Positions 35,846 to 44,372 of a DNA stretch of 64,000 bases are shown here, piece after piece. The stretch is from contig JACJIB010000003.1 of assembly GCA_014138645.1 (NCBI GenBank), forward strand, positions 682,001 through 746,000. Reading direction: 5' to 3'. A program made the position numbers and the translations under genes. This stretch comes from Methylorubrum thiocyanatum (GTDB taxonomy: Bacteria; Pseudomonadota; Alphaproteobacteria; Rhizobiales; Beijerinckiaceae). Position 1 is the stretch's first letter. The number at the start of each line of letters is the position of its first letter. The notes beneath the pieces were generated by a model. It had not been told where the DNA came from and did no database searches. It was given only the letters and a program-made list of their open reading frames with translations.

Positions 35846-36526
35846 ATGACGATCGAGATCGGCTTCCTCGTCTTCCCCCGGGTGCAGCAGCTCGACCTCA
35901 CCGGCCCCTACGAGGTGTTGGCCATGGTGCCGGACACCCGCGTGCATCTCGTCGCGAAAGATCTGACCCCGGTCGCGAGCGCCACCGGCCTCGTGCTGAC
36001 GCCCACGATCACCTTCGCCGAATGCCCCGCTCTCGACGTGATCTGCGTGCCGGGCGGCTCAGGCGTGAACCCGCTGATGGAGGATGCCGAGACCCTCGAC
36101 TTCCTGCGCCGACAGGCGGAGCGCGCCCGCACCGTCACCTCGGTCTGCACCGGCGCCCTGGTGCTCGGCGCCGCGGGCCTCCTGCGGGGCAAGCGCGCCA
36201 CCACCCATTGGGCGGCGCACGACCTGCTCAGCCCCCTCGGCGCGATCCCGACGCAGGGACGCGTGGTGCGCGACGGCAACCTGATCACGGGCGGCGGCGT
36301 GACCGCGGGCATCGATTTCGGCCTGACGCTCGCGGCGGAACTCGCCGACGAGGCCACCGCACGGGCGATCCAGCTCCATCTGGAATACGCCCCGGCCCCA
36401 CCCTTCGAGGCCGGCCGGCCCGAGACCGCGGGCCCCGAGACGCTGGCTGCCGCCCGCGAGCGGCTGTCGGCGACGCGGCGGGAGCGGGAGGCGATCGTGG
36501 CCCGGCTCACGCAAGCGCAGGGTTAG
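35846..36526 (+). CDS. DJ-1/PfpI-family protein, isonitrile-hydratase-like
   Basis: A 226-residue glutamine-amidotransferase-fold protein. The nucleophile elbow is TSVCTGALVLGAAGLL (Cys near residue 101), preceded by ICVPGGSGV and followed by ATTHWAAHDLL and GNLITGGGVTAGIDFGL. These match isonitrile hydratase InhA of Pseudomonas, which converts isonitriles to N-formamides, better than chaperone-type DJ-1. Substrate unproven. The stop codon TAG at 36524-36526 is the first three bases of a palindromic repeat. Converges with ruvX. Confidence 0.88.
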   Translation: MTIEIGFLVFPRVQQLDLTGPYEVLAMVPDTRVHLVAKDLTPVASATGLVLTPTITFAECPALDVICVPGGSGVNPLMEDAETLDFLRRQAERARTVTSVCTGALVLGAAGLLRGKRATTHWAAHDLLSPLGAIPTQGRVVRDGNLITGGGVTAGIDFGLTLAAELADEATARAIQLHLEYAPAPPFEAGRPETAGPETLAAARERLSATRREREAIVARLTQAQG

Positions 36527-36627
36527 AGCATCATCCCGAAAGGTGGTTTCCGGCTTTCGGAAAAAGATGATGCAAAGACAAAAGCTTAGAGCATCGTGCT
36601 GGATCCGATATCCAGCACGATGCTCTA
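36524..36627. repeat. Compound palindromic element ending in both flanking stop codons
   Basis: A 104-bp unit with two hairpins. The left one has GCATCATC/GATGATGC outside CCGAAAG/CTTTCGG. The right one has perfect 18-bp arms at 36587-36604 and 36610-36627 around five bases. The element's first bases TAG are the stop of the DJ-1 gene and its last bases CTA are the stop of ruvX on the other strand. A related partial copy ends at 46146 in the stop of another gene. Confidence 0.85.
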
Positions 36628-37122
36628 GAACCGGTCCGCCTCCTCGGCCGCGCCCGAAAACATCCCGCCCATGACGTCGAGGCAGCTCTGGAGGATGTAG
36701 GCGGCGGCGAGCTTGTCGACGACTTCCCCGCGCCGCGCCCGCGAGGCGTCGGCCTCCAGCAGGGTGCGGGTGACGGCGGCGGTGGAGAGGCGCTCGTCGA
36801 AGAACAGCACCGGCAGCGGCAGCAGCGGCCTGAGGTTGCGGGCGAAGCTTCGGCTCGATTGCGCCCGCGGGCCTTCCGAGCCGTCCATGTTGAGCGGCAG
36901 GCCGATCACGAGGCCGCCGACGCCGTGGGCCGCGCAGAGCGCCACGATCCGCCCTGCATCGGGGGTGAACTTCACCCGGCGGATGGTCTCCAGCGGCGAG
37001 GCGATCTGGCGGCCGACATCGGACAGGGCGATCCCGATGGTCTTGGTGCCGAGGTCGAGCCCGATCAGGCGCGGCGCCCCCCGCGAGGCCTCGGCGAAGG
37101 CCGCGATCTCGTCCCGGTTCAC
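36625..37122 (-). CDS. ruvX: RuvX/YqgF, pre-16S rRNA nuclease
   Basis: A 165-residue RNase H-fold protein. [19 protein letters not shown] supplies the first catalytic Asp, [14 protein letters not shown] the central motif, and [12 protein letters not shown] the Glu/Asp pair. YqgF trims the 5' end of 16S rRNA in E. coli. The GTG start at 37122 overlaps the stop of the SUKH gene (GTGA), so translation is coupled. Its stop lies at the end of the palindromic element. Confidence 0.93.
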   Translation of the reverse strand: MNRDEIAAFAEASRGAPRLIGLDLGTKTIGIALSDVGRQIASPLETIRRVKFTPDAGRIVALCAAHGVGGLVIGLPLNMDGSEGPRAQSSRSFARNLRPLLPLPVLFFDERLSTAAVTRTLLEADASRARRGEVVDKLAAAYILQSCLDVMGGMFSGAAEEADRF

Positions 37123-37697
37123 GAAGCCGCCGCTCCGAGCTGTTCCAGGGCCGCCGCGTCGTCGCCCGCGAAGGTCGCGGGCAGGGGGCCTTCGCCCTCG
37201 CCGAGGATGTGCACGATCTCCAGCCCTTGGAGCCCACGCAGGAAGGCGGAGAGGTCGGCGCCGCCGAAATGCACCGTCTCCAGATCGGCGCACAGCACCC
37301 AGATGTCGTATTCGGGGAAACCCGGGGTCACGTCGAAGAACAGGAAGTCGCCCCGCTCGGTCTGCCCGAAGAAGCAGGCCCGCTCCATCAGCTCGGCATC
37401 GGCATCGCCCTCGATAGTGAAGCGGTGCGGCTCGTCGCTGTCCCCGTCACGCAGGCCGTCGAGGGCGAGCGCCACGCCGTGGGAGATCAGGTGCGCCCGG
37501 GCGCTGAGATCCGCCGCCGCCACTGGAACCGGGGTGAAGATGCGCAGATGCCCGCCGATCCGCCCGGCGCCGCATTCCTTCGCGAAGCTGCGGTAGCTCT
37601 GGGGGAGGGGGAAGCCGAGTTCGGCCTCGGCGCGGGCGAGGTCCGCCTCGCTCGAGGTCAGCCCCGGACGGAAGTCCCGGAAGACGCTATCCCACAT
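37119..37697 (-). CDS. SMI1/KNR4 (SUKH) family protein
   Basis: A 192-residue soluble protein. [45 protein letters not shown] shows the SUKH fold start, with [10 protein letters not shown] as the family hallmark; DFLFFDVT and YDIWVLCAD follow as core strands. SUKH proteins in bacteria are often immunity proteins for secreted toxins, but chromosomal stand-alone copies exist. No toxin gene is adjacent; instead it overlaps ruvX. Start 37697 has GGGAGG well placed, so it is preferred over ATG 37715. Confidence 0.8.
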   Translation of the reverse strand: MWDSVFRDFRPGLTSSEADLARAEAELGFPLPQSYRSFAKECGAGRIGGHLRIFTPVPVAAADLSARAHLISHGVALALDGLRDGDSDEPHRFTIEGDADAELMERACFFGQTERGDFLFFDVTPGFPEYDIWVLCADLETVHFGGADLSAFLRGLQGLEIVHILGEGEGPLPATFAGDDAAALEQLGAAAS

Positions 37698-37825
37698 GCC
37701 CCGTCCTCCCTGCACGCCCGGCGAGGATGCGGCTTACGCCGGCCCGCGCGGACTTGTCCACCGCGCAGATTAACCATGACGAACGACCGTTCGCACCGGG
37801 ATGGAGCGGAAAGCGAAAAGCGGTG

Positions 37826-37841
37826 TTAAGGTTTCGTTAAC
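37826..37841 (+). promoter_or_regulatory. Perfect CtrA box
   Basis: TTAA-GGTTTCG-TTAAC matches exactly the CtrA consensus TTAA-N7-TTAAC of alphaproteobacteria. It ends 25 bases before the ATG of a 56-codon ORF, with no other rightward gene for 300 bases. Confidence 0.75.
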
Positions 37842-37866
37842 TACACCGTAACCGCCCGTGCCCTCC

Positions 37867-38037
37867 ATGCCGCAGCCCGCCGTCCACTCCGGATCAACCC
37901 GCTTCTCGCGGCGGCACGCGCTCATGCTGGCGCTCGCCCTCGAGATCCTCTTCGTCGGCGCCTACAACGCCGACCGTTACCGTCGCCCCGGCATCAGCGT
38001 CGACATCCCGGCGACGCGGGGCCACGTCATCGTCTGA
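37867..38037 (+). CDS. Small membrane peptide, 56 residues, CtrA-box-associated
   Basis: A 56-residue product too small for most gene finders. The basic start (HSGSTRFSRRHA) is followed by one hydrophobic helix (LMLALALEILFVGAYNA) and a short positive-to-polar tail ending GHVIV. A perfect CtrA box is 25 bases upstream, and GC use looks coding. A single-pass inner-membrane peptide expressed under cell-cycle control is the simplest reading. No family recognised; an in-frame GTG at 37858 is possible. Confidence 0.5.
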   Translation: MPQPAVHSGSTRFSRRHALMLALALEILFVGAYNADRYRRPGISVDIPATRGHVIV

Positions 38038-38187
38038 GACGGCGCCGTGCGCAGCCGGCCTTCCTCGGCGCTGCGCCTGAGCGCTGCCCCGGGAACGGCC
38101 CTGAGCGTTGCCCCTTCGCGAAGGCGGGTGCTATAGCCCGGCGCATTCCGGGCGGGGCTCTTTCGCGCCCGAGGCAGGCAAGGCGGC

Positions 38188-38475
38188 ATGTCGGTCGACG
38201 AGACAACGGTACGGCGCATCGCGCATCTGGCCCGCATCGCGGTGGCCGACGAGGATGTCGGCCCGCTGCAGGGCGAACTCAACGCGATCCTCGCCTTCGT
38301 GGAGCAACTCGGCGCGGTCGATGTCGAAGGCGTCGAGCCGATGACCTCCGTCACCCCGATGCGCATGAAGAAGCGTGCGGACGTGGTCAACGACGGCGGG
38401 CGGGCGAGCGACATCGTCGCCAACGCCCCCGAGACCGAGGACAACTATTTTCTCGTGCCGAAGGTCGTCGAGTAA
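38188..38475 (+). CDS. gatC: Glu-tRNA(Gln)/Asp-tRNA(Asn) amidotransferase subunit C
   Basis: A 95-residue subunit that bridges GatA and Gat[33 protein letters not shown] and [14 protein letters not shown] are the conserved segments, ending [11 protein letters not shown] as usual. gatA follows on the same strand after 90 bases. The complex converts mischarged Glu-tRNA(Gln), and perhaps Asp-tRNA(Asn), to the correct amide form. gatB is not in this window. Confidence 0.96.
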   Translation: MSVDETTVRRIAHLARIAVADEDVGPLQGELNAILAFVEQLGAVDVEGVEPMTSVTPMRMKKRADVVNDGGRASDIVANAPETEDNYFLVPKVVE

Positions 38476-38565
38476 GGTTTCTCGGCATCGTCGGAGCGGT
38501 TTCTCCGGCCCCTCGCGGAGGCGAACCAACGCCCGCGGGGCCGGGCGCGTAGGTCTGGAACGGGC

Positions 38566-40047
38566 ATGACGGCACTCAACGAACTCACCCTGGCCGAGGC
38601 CCGCGACGGGCTGAAGGCCAAAGATTTCTCGGCCCGCGAGATCGCGCAGGCGCATCTCGACGCGATCGAGCGGGCCAAGGCGCTCAACGCCTACATCGTC
38701 GCGACGCCCGACCGCGCGCTGAAGATGGCCGACGTGTCGGACGAGAAGATCGCCAAGGGCGAGGCGCGCCCGCTCGAAGGGCTGCCGCTCGGCATCAAGG
38801 ATCTGTTCGCGACCCAAGGGGTCCACACCACCGCGGGCTCCAAGATCCTCGAAGGGTTCGAGCCGCATTACGAGTCGAACGTCTCGTCCCAGCTCTGGCG
38901 CGACGGCGCGGTGATGCTGGGCAAGCTCAACCTCGACGAGTTCGCCATGGGCTCGTCCAACGAGACCAGCGCCTACGGCAAGACGATCTCGCCCTGGCGC
39001 CGCCAGGGCTCCGACACGCCGCTCGTGCCCGGCGGATCGTCCGGCGGCTCGGCGGCGGCGGTGGCCGCCCACCTGTGCCTGGGCGCCACCGCCACCGATA
39101 CCGGCGGCTCGATCCGCCAGCCCGCGGCCTTCACCGGCACGGTCGGCATCAAGCCGACCTACGGCCGCTGCTCGCGCTGGGGTATCATCGCCTACGCCTC
39201 CTCCCTCGATCAGGCCGGCCCGATCGCCCGCACGGTGCAGGATTGCGCCATCCTGCTCGGCTCGATGGCCGGACACGACCCGCGCGACACCACTTCGGTC
39301 GATCTGCCCGTGCCGGATTTCGAGGCGGCGATCACCCGCGGCGTGAAGGGGCTCACCATCGGCATCCCCAAGGAGTACCGGGTCGAGGGCATGCCCGCCG
39401 AGATCCAGCGGCTCTGGGACCAGGGTGCGGACTGGCTGAGGGAGGCCGGCGCGACCGTCCGCGAAATCGCGCTGCCGCATACGCAATACGCGCTGCCGGC
39501 CTACTACATCGTGGCGCCGGCCGAGGCCTCCTCGAACCTCGCCCGCTACGACGGCGTGCGCTACGGCCTGCGGGTTCCGGGCAAGGACATTGCCGGGATG
39601 TACGAGAACACCCGCGCCGCGGGCTTCGGCCGCGAGGTGAAGCGGCGCATCATGATCGGCACCTACGTGCTGTCGGCGGGCTACTACGACGCCTACTACG
39701 TCCGGGCGCAGAAGATCCGCACGCTGATCAAGCGCGACTTCGAGGCGGCCTACGCCTCCGGGATCGACGCGATCCTGACGCCTGCAACTCCCTCGGCGGC
39801 CTTCGGCATCGGCGAGATGGCCTCGGCCGACCCGGTCGAGATGTACCTCAACGACGTGTTCACGGTGACGGTGAACATGGCCGGGCTGCCGGGCATCTCG
39901 GTGCCGGCCGGCCTCGACGCGCAGGGGCTGCCGCTGGGCCTCCAGCTCATCGGCCGTCCCTTCGACGAGGAGACGCTGTTCGCCGCCGCGCAGACGATCG
40001 AGAACGCGGCCGGGCGGATCAGCCTGCCGAAGGCGTGGTGGGCGTGA
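38566..40047 (+). CDS. gatA: Glu-tRNA(Gln)/Asp-tRNA(Asn) amidotransferase subunit A
   Basis: The 493-residue amidase-signature protein releases ammonia from glutamine for tRNA-dependent amidation. The Ser-cisSer-Lys triad is visible: Lys in [11 protein letters not shown], and the serines in [13 protein letters not shown] and [15 protein letters not shown]. Normal length. The TGA stop overlaps the GTG start of a small membrane protein gene (GTGA). Upstream partner gatC. Confidence 0.98.
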   Translation: MTALNELTLAEARDGLKAKDFSAREIAQAHLDAIERAKALNAYIVATPDRALKMADVSDEKIAKGEARPLEGLPLGIKDLFATQGVHTTAGSKILEGFEPHYESNVSSQLWRDGAVMLGKLNLDEFAMGSSNETSAYGKTISPWRRQGSDTPLVPGGSSGGSAAAVAAHLCLGATATDTGGSIRQPAAFTGTVGIKPTYGRCSRWGIIAYASSLDQAGPIARTVQDCAILLGSMAGHDPRDTTSVDLPVPDFEAAITRGVKGLTIGIPKEYRVEGMPAEIQRLWDQGADWLREAGATVREIALPHTQYALPAYYIVAPAEASSNLARYDGVRYGLRVPGKDIAGMYENTRAAGFGREVKRRIMIGTYVLSAGYYDAYYVRAQKIRTLIKRDFEAAYASGIDAILTPATPSAAFGIGEMASADPVEMYLNDVFTVTVNMAGLPGISVPAGLDAQGLPLGLQLIGRPFDEETLFAAAQTIENAAGRISLPKAWWA

Positions 40048-40355
40048 ACGCGCACCCCGTCGTCCCGGTCTACGCGTTCTCGGTCTGGATCCAGGCCGGC
40101 TTCGACCCCCTGCTGATCGCCGTGGCGCTCTTCCTCGGTTGGAAGGCGGATCAGTTCGGCAAGGTGTTCATCGCGGCCATCGCCGCGCTGGCGATCTCGG
40201 TGCTGTTCGCGTGGCTCGTCACCCGCATCGGCTTGCCGTGGCCGGCCCCCGTGGCCGCCGACCTGCCGACGTTCTTCCCGGTGCGGACGGTGGCGGCGTT
40301 TCTCTGGGCCGCGGTGGGCTATGGCGCGCGGCGGGTGCTCAAGCGCCATTCCTGA
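40044..40355 (+). CDS. Small membrane protein coupled to gatA
   Basis: A 103-residue protein with three hydrophobic helices ([33 protein letters not shown] and [18 protein letters not shown]). The GTG start overlaps the gatA stop (GTGA), so translation is coupled. The family is unknown to me; similar small proteins occur behind gatA in Methylobacterium-type genomes as far as I recall. No enzymatic motif. Confidence 0.75.
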   Translation: MNAHPVVPVYAFSVWIQAGFDPLLIAVALFLGWKADQFGKVFIAAIAALAISVLFAWLVTRIGLPWPAPVAADLPTFFPVRTVAAFLWAAVGYGARRVLKRHS

Positions 40356-40433
40356 GGGCGCCCCTCCACACTTTTAGGTTGTATTCTCTGGGCGATTCGG
40401 CGTTCACTGGCGTTTCGACGCGACGCCGATGCC

Positions 40434-40676
40434 GTGAAGACGCTTCTCTACACAGCCGCCGCCCTCAAGAGCCTGACCAAACTTCCGAAGCCTGCGCAGG
40501 CCGATATCCTGGCCAAGCTGGAGCGCTACGCGACAACCGGCTCAGGCTCGACCAAGGCCCTTATCGGCCGGCCCGGCGTGCGGTTGCGTGTCGGCGATTA
40601 CCGTGTCGTCTTCACCGAGACAGCCGACGCGATCTCTGTCTTTGCGATCGGCGATCGGCGTGACATCTACACCTGA
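40434..40676 (+). CDS. RelE/ParE-type toxin
   Basis: An 80-residue toxin of the RelE superfamily. LTKLPKPAQADILAKLERY forms the two N-terminal helices; LIGRPGVRLRVGDYRVVFTE gives the beta-sheet with the basic catalytic residues R/Y seen in ribosome-dependent mRNA interferases; ISVFAIGDRRDIY closes the fold. Start is GTG. It precedes its antitoxin by 15 bases, an order typical of HigBA-like and some RelE systems. The fold is clear; the cleavage target is not. Confidence 0.88.
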   Translation: MKTLLYTAAALKSLTKLPKPAQADILAKLERYATTGSGSTKALIGRPGVRLRVGDYRVVFTETADAISVFAIGDRRDIYT

Positions 40677-40691
40677 GAGGGTGCAGCAGCC

Positions 40692-41078
40692 ATGAAGCCG
40701 CAAATCATCAGAACGGAAACGGGCGAGGAACTCGTCGTGCTGACGCGGCGGGAGTACGATGCCCTTGTCGCGGCCATTGATGACGAGGAGGATGAGGATC
40801 GCGCCGCCGCGCAGCTGGCGGACGCGTACCTCGCCGAGGAAGAGGCCGGTCGAGGCGCCGCAATCCCACATTGGTTCGTGAAGCTCGTGGTTCAGTACGG
40901 CTCGCCGGTCGCCGCCGCCCGTGCCCACCACGGTAGCACCCTCGCCGGGCTCGCGGACGCCACCGGCATCCCGCAGGACACCCTCATCCGGTTCGAACGG
41001 GCGGAAGCCGATCCGGACGACGAACAGCGGCACCGCATTGCGTCACACACCGGCATCGAGCCGAACTGGCTCCACTGA
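40692..41078 (+). CDS. HTH-domain antitoxin
   Basis: A 128-residue partner of the RelE-type toxin. N-terminal MKPQIIRTETGEELVVLTRREYDALVAAI looks like a Phd/RelB-type dimerisation or toxin-binding segment, followed by an acidic linker (DDEEDEDRAAAQLADAYLAEEEAG). The C-terminal half is a helix-turn-helix (STLAGLADATGIPQDTLIRFE). Such proteins neutralise the toxin and repress the operon. It shares the operon and lies 45 bases before a hairpin that separates it from the convergent RND gene. Confidence 0.85.
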   Translation: MKPQIIRTETGEELVVLTRREYDALVAAIDDEEDEDRAAAQLADAYLAEEEAGRGAAIPHWFVKLVVQYGSPVAAARAHHGSTLAGLADATGIPQDTLIRFERAEADPDDEQRHRIASHTGIEPNWLH

Positions 41079-41082
41079 TCAA

Positions 41083-41121
41083 GATGGGAGCGGACGCGGC
41101 CCGGCTGCGTCCGCTCCCATC
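41083..41121. terminator. Bidirectional hairpin between antitoxin and RND genes
   Basis: Fifteen-base perfect arms (41083-41097 and 41107-41121) with a nine-base loop fill the 45-base gap between the convergent genes. No T-run on either side, so termination would depend on the strong stem. Confidence 0.75.
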
Positions 41122-41123
41122 CG

Positions 41124-44100
41124 CTACTCCGCCGGCACCGAATGCCCGTGCGGCGCGTGCACCGCCCCCGGCGCGGTGCCGGCGTTCTCGCCCGCGGCGA
41201 CCTCCTTGCGCTTGAACAGGCGCATCACCACCACGAAGAACACCGGCACGAAGAACACCGCGAGCACGGTGGCCGAGATCATGCCGCCCATCACGCCGGT
41301 GCCGATCGCCTGCTGGCTCTTCGAGGAGGCGCCGGTGGCGATGGCCAACGGCACCACGCCGAAGATGAAGGCGAGCGAGGTCATCACGATCGGGCGGAAA
41401 CGCAGAGTCGCCGCCTGGATCGTCGCCTGCACGATGTTGGTGCCGGGCTTCCACAGCTCTCGGGCGAACTCCACGATCAGGATCGCGTTCTTGGCCGAGA
41501 GGCCGATGATCGTGATGAGCCCGATCTTGAAGTAGACGTCGTTGGGCATGCCGCGCAGGTAGACCGCCGCGACCGAGCCGATGACGCCGAGCGGGATCAC
41601 CAGCAGCACCGAGATCGGGATCGACCAGCTCTCGTAGAGCGCGGCCAGACACAGGAACACGATCAGCACCGAGAGCGCCAGCAGCAGCGAAGCCTGGCTG
41701 CCCGCCTCCTTCTCCTGCAGCGACTGGCCGGTCCAGGCGTAGCCGAAGCCCTTCGGCAGGAAGGTCATCAGCCGCTCCATCTCCTTGATGGTGTCGCCGG
41801 TGGTGTAGCCGGGGGCCGGATCACCGGTGATGCGCACGGACTGGTAGCCGTTGAAGCCGATGATCTGGGCGGGGCCGACGCCCCATTTCAGGTCGGCGAA
41901 GGAGGACATCGGCACCATCGTCCCCTGCGCATTCTTGACCGAGTAGTTCAGTAGATCGGACGCGTGCAGGCGCTGGAGATCCTCGGACTGCACGATCACG
42001 CGCTGCATCTTGCCCCGGTTCGGGAAGTCGTTGACGTAGACCGAGCCGAGATTGACCTGGATCGTGTTGTTGATGTCCTCGAAATCGACGCCGAGCGCCG
42101 CCGCCTTCTCGCGGTCGATGATCAGTTCGGCCTCGGGCGCGGGCGGCAGGCCCTCGACGTAGACCTTGGTCAGCACCGGACTCTTACGCGCCAGCGAGAG
42201 CAACTGCTCCTGGGCCGCCATCAGCGCCGAGTAGCCCTTCTGCGCTCGGTCCTGCAGGCGGAACGAGAAGCCGGAAGCATTGCCGAGGTTGTCGATCGGC
42301 GGCGGCTCCAGCGCCTGGATCACCGCATCCTTGTAGCCGCCCAACGCCTTGTTGGTGCCCTCCACCAGCTTGGCGGCGGAGTTCTCCGCGTCGCGCTCGC
42401 TCCAGGGCTTGAGCGTGACGAAGGCCTGGCTCGTCATCTGGCCCTGACCGGAGAAGGAGAAGCCGTTGATGACCGTCACCGTGGCGACGCCGGGCTGCGC
42501 CAGCAGGTGTTCCTCGACCCGCTTCACCGCCGCTTCCGTGCGGTTGAACGAGGAGCCCGGCGGAGTCTGGATGTCGACGGTGAAGAAGCCCTGGTCCTCC
42601 AGCGGCAGGAAGCCCTCCGGCAGGCGCATGAAGGCGTAGGCCACGCCAGCGACGAGCACGAGGTAGATCAGCATCACCCGGCCGGACTTCTTGATGAACC
42701 ACGCGACGCCGCGGCCGTAACGGGCGGTCTCCCGGTCCACGAAGTGGTTGAACCAGCCGAAGACCCCGCCCTTGGCGTGGCCGTGCCCCTTCTCGATGGG
42801 TTTCAGCATCGTGGCGCAGAGCGCCGGAGTCAGCGAGAGCGCGAGCAGGGCCGAGAAGGCGATGGAGGTCACCATCGCGATCGAGAACTGCCGGTAGATG
42901 ATGCCGACCGAGCCGGGGAAAAACGCCATCGGGATGAACACGGCGATCAGCACCAGGGTGATGCCGATGATCGCTCCCGTGATCTGGCCCATGGCCTTGC
43001 GGGTCGCCTCCTTCGGGGGCAGCCCCTCCTCGTTCATGATGCGCTCGACGTTCTCGACGACGACGATGGCGTCGTCGACGAGGATGCCGATGGCGAGCAC
43101 CATGCCGAACATGGTCAGCACGTTCACGGAGAAGCCCGCGAGCAGCATCACCGTGCAGGTGCCGAACAGAGCGATCGGCACGACGATGGTCGGGATCAGG
43201 GTGTAGCGGATGTTCTGCAGGAACAGGAACATCACGACGAAGACGAGCACCACCGCCTCGATCAGCGTGTGCAGCACCTTCTCGATCGAGGCGTCGACCG
43301 CAGGCGTGATGTCGTAGGGGATGTCCCACTTCACCGTGTCGGGGAAGAACTGCGACAGCTCCTCCATCTTGGCGCGGATGGCCTTCGCGGTCTCGATGGC
43401 GTTGCCGTCGGGCGCCAGCGTCACCGAGATGCCCGCCGCCGGGCCGCCGTTGAGGCGGGTGGTGAACTTGTAGTCGTCGCCGCCGAGTTCGATCCGGGCG
43501 ACGTCGCGCAGGCGCACGTTGGAGCCGTCGGGATTGGCCCGCAGCACGATGGCGCCGAACGCCTCCGGCTCGGTCATCTGCCCCTTGACGATGATGGGGA
43601 AGTTGACGGCGTGGCGCTCAGGGCTCGGCTGCGCGCCCACGGCGCCGGAGGCGATCTGCACGTTCTGCCGGCCGATCGCCTTGGTCACGTCGGCGGCGTT
43701 CAGCGACAGGCCGCGCAGCTTGTCCGGGTCGATCCAGATCCGCAGCGCCCGCTCGGTCGAGTAGAGGGTCGCGCGGCCGACGCCGGGGATGCGGCGGATC
43801 TCGTTGATGACGTTGCGGATGAGGAAGTCGCCGAGGCCCACCTCGTCGGTCTTCCCGTCGGTGGAGACCAGCGTGATGATGTTGAGTGTCGCAGCGGAGG
43901 CCTCCTCCACGAGGATGCCCTGCTGGCGCACCTCCGCCGGCAGGCGCGCCTCGACGCGCTTCAAGCGGTTCTGCACCTCGACGCCGGCATAGCCGGGATC
44001 GGTGCCGGGCTGGAAGCTCGCGGTGATCTCGACGACGCCGAACGAGTCGGAGGCCGATTCGAAGCTCAGGATGTTGGCCGCGCCGTTCAGCTCATCCTCG

Positions 44101-44294
44101 ATGAGGCGCGTCGTGCCGGTGTAGAGATTCTCCACCGAGGCGCCGGGATAGGAGGTCGAGAGCGCGATCGCGGGGGGGGCGATGATCGGGTATTGCGCGA
44201 TCGGCAGTTGCGGGATCGAGAGCGCGCCGCCCAGCAGAATGAACAGGGCGACGACCCAGGCGAAGACCGGCCGGTCGATGAAGAAGCGAGCCAT
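41124..44294 (-). CDS. RND-family multidrug efflux transporter (AcrB/MexB type)
   Basis: The 1056-residue trimeric inner-membrane pump is of the HAE1 family. ARFFIDRPVFAWVVALFILLGG is the N-terminal helix; GILVDDAIVVVENVERIM holds the two essential Asp of helix 4; the large periplasmic loops carry GVEVQNRLKRVEARLP and TPPGSSFNRTE segments; twelve helices are visible. Length matches AcrB. The adaptor lies 78 bases upstream on the same strand. No outer-membrane TolC gene and no local repressor gene are present, so both are probably elsewhere. Confidence 0.96.
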   Translation of the reverse strand: MARFFIDRPVFAWVVALFILLGGALSIPQLPIAQYPIIAPPAIALSTSYPGASVENLYTGTTRLIEDELNGAANILSFESASDSFGVVEITASFQPGTDPGYAGVEVQNRLKRVEARLPAEVRQQGILVEEASAATLNIITLVSTDGKTDEVGLGDFLIRNVINEIRRIPGVGRATLYSTERALRIWIDPDKLRGLSLNAADVTKAIGRQNVQIASGAVGAQPSPERHAVNFPIIVKGQMTEPEAFGAIVLRANPDGSNVRLRDVARIELGGDDYKFTTRLNGGPAAGISVTLAPDGNAIETAKAIRAKMEELSQFFPDTVKWDIPYDITPAVDASIEKVLHTLIEAVVLVFVVMFLFLQNIRYTLIPTIVVPIALFGTCTVMLLAGFSVNVLTMFGMVLAIGILVDDAIVVVENVERIMNEEGLPPKEATRKAMGQITGAIIGITLVLIAVFIPMAFFPGSVGIIYRQFSIAMVTSIAFSALLALSLTPALCATMLKPIEKGHGHAKGGVFGWFNHFVDRETARYGRGVAWFIKKSGRVMLIYLVLVAGVAYAFMRLPEGFLPLEDQGFFTVDIQTPPGSSFNRTEAAVKRVEEHLLAQPGVATVTVINGFSFSGQGQMTSQAFVTLKPWSERDAENSAAKLVEGTNKALGGYKDAVIQALEPPPIDNLGNASGFSFRLQDRAQKGYSALMAAQEQLLSLARKSPVLTKVYVEGLPPAPEAELIIDREKAAALGVDFEDINNTIQVNLGSVYVNDFPNRGKMQRVIVQSEDLQRLHASDLLNYSVKNAQGTMVPMSSFADLKWGVGPAQIIGFNGYQSVRITGDPAPGYTTGDTIKEMERLMTFLPKGFGYAWTGQSLQEKEAGSQASLLLALSVLIVFLCLAALYESWSIPISVLLVIPLGVIGSVAAVYLRGMPNDVYFKIGLITIIGLSAKNAILIVEFARELWKPGTNIVQATIQAATLRFRPIVMTSLAFIFGVVPLAIATGASSKSQQAIGTGVMGGMISATVLAVFFVPVFFVVVMRLFKRKEVAAGENAGTAPGAVHAPHGHSVPAE

Positions 44295-44372
44295 GAGGCG
44301 CGTTGAAGTCCTGTGTCATCGGGCCGGCGGCACGGGAGGCACCCGCCGGCCACGCGAGGTCGGAAAGAAGGA

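Noticed and set aside
41964..44306. 780-codon plus-strand frame opposite the RND transporter
   Set aside because: Asp/His/Arg/Gly-rich antisense translation of a conserved gene, not a protein.
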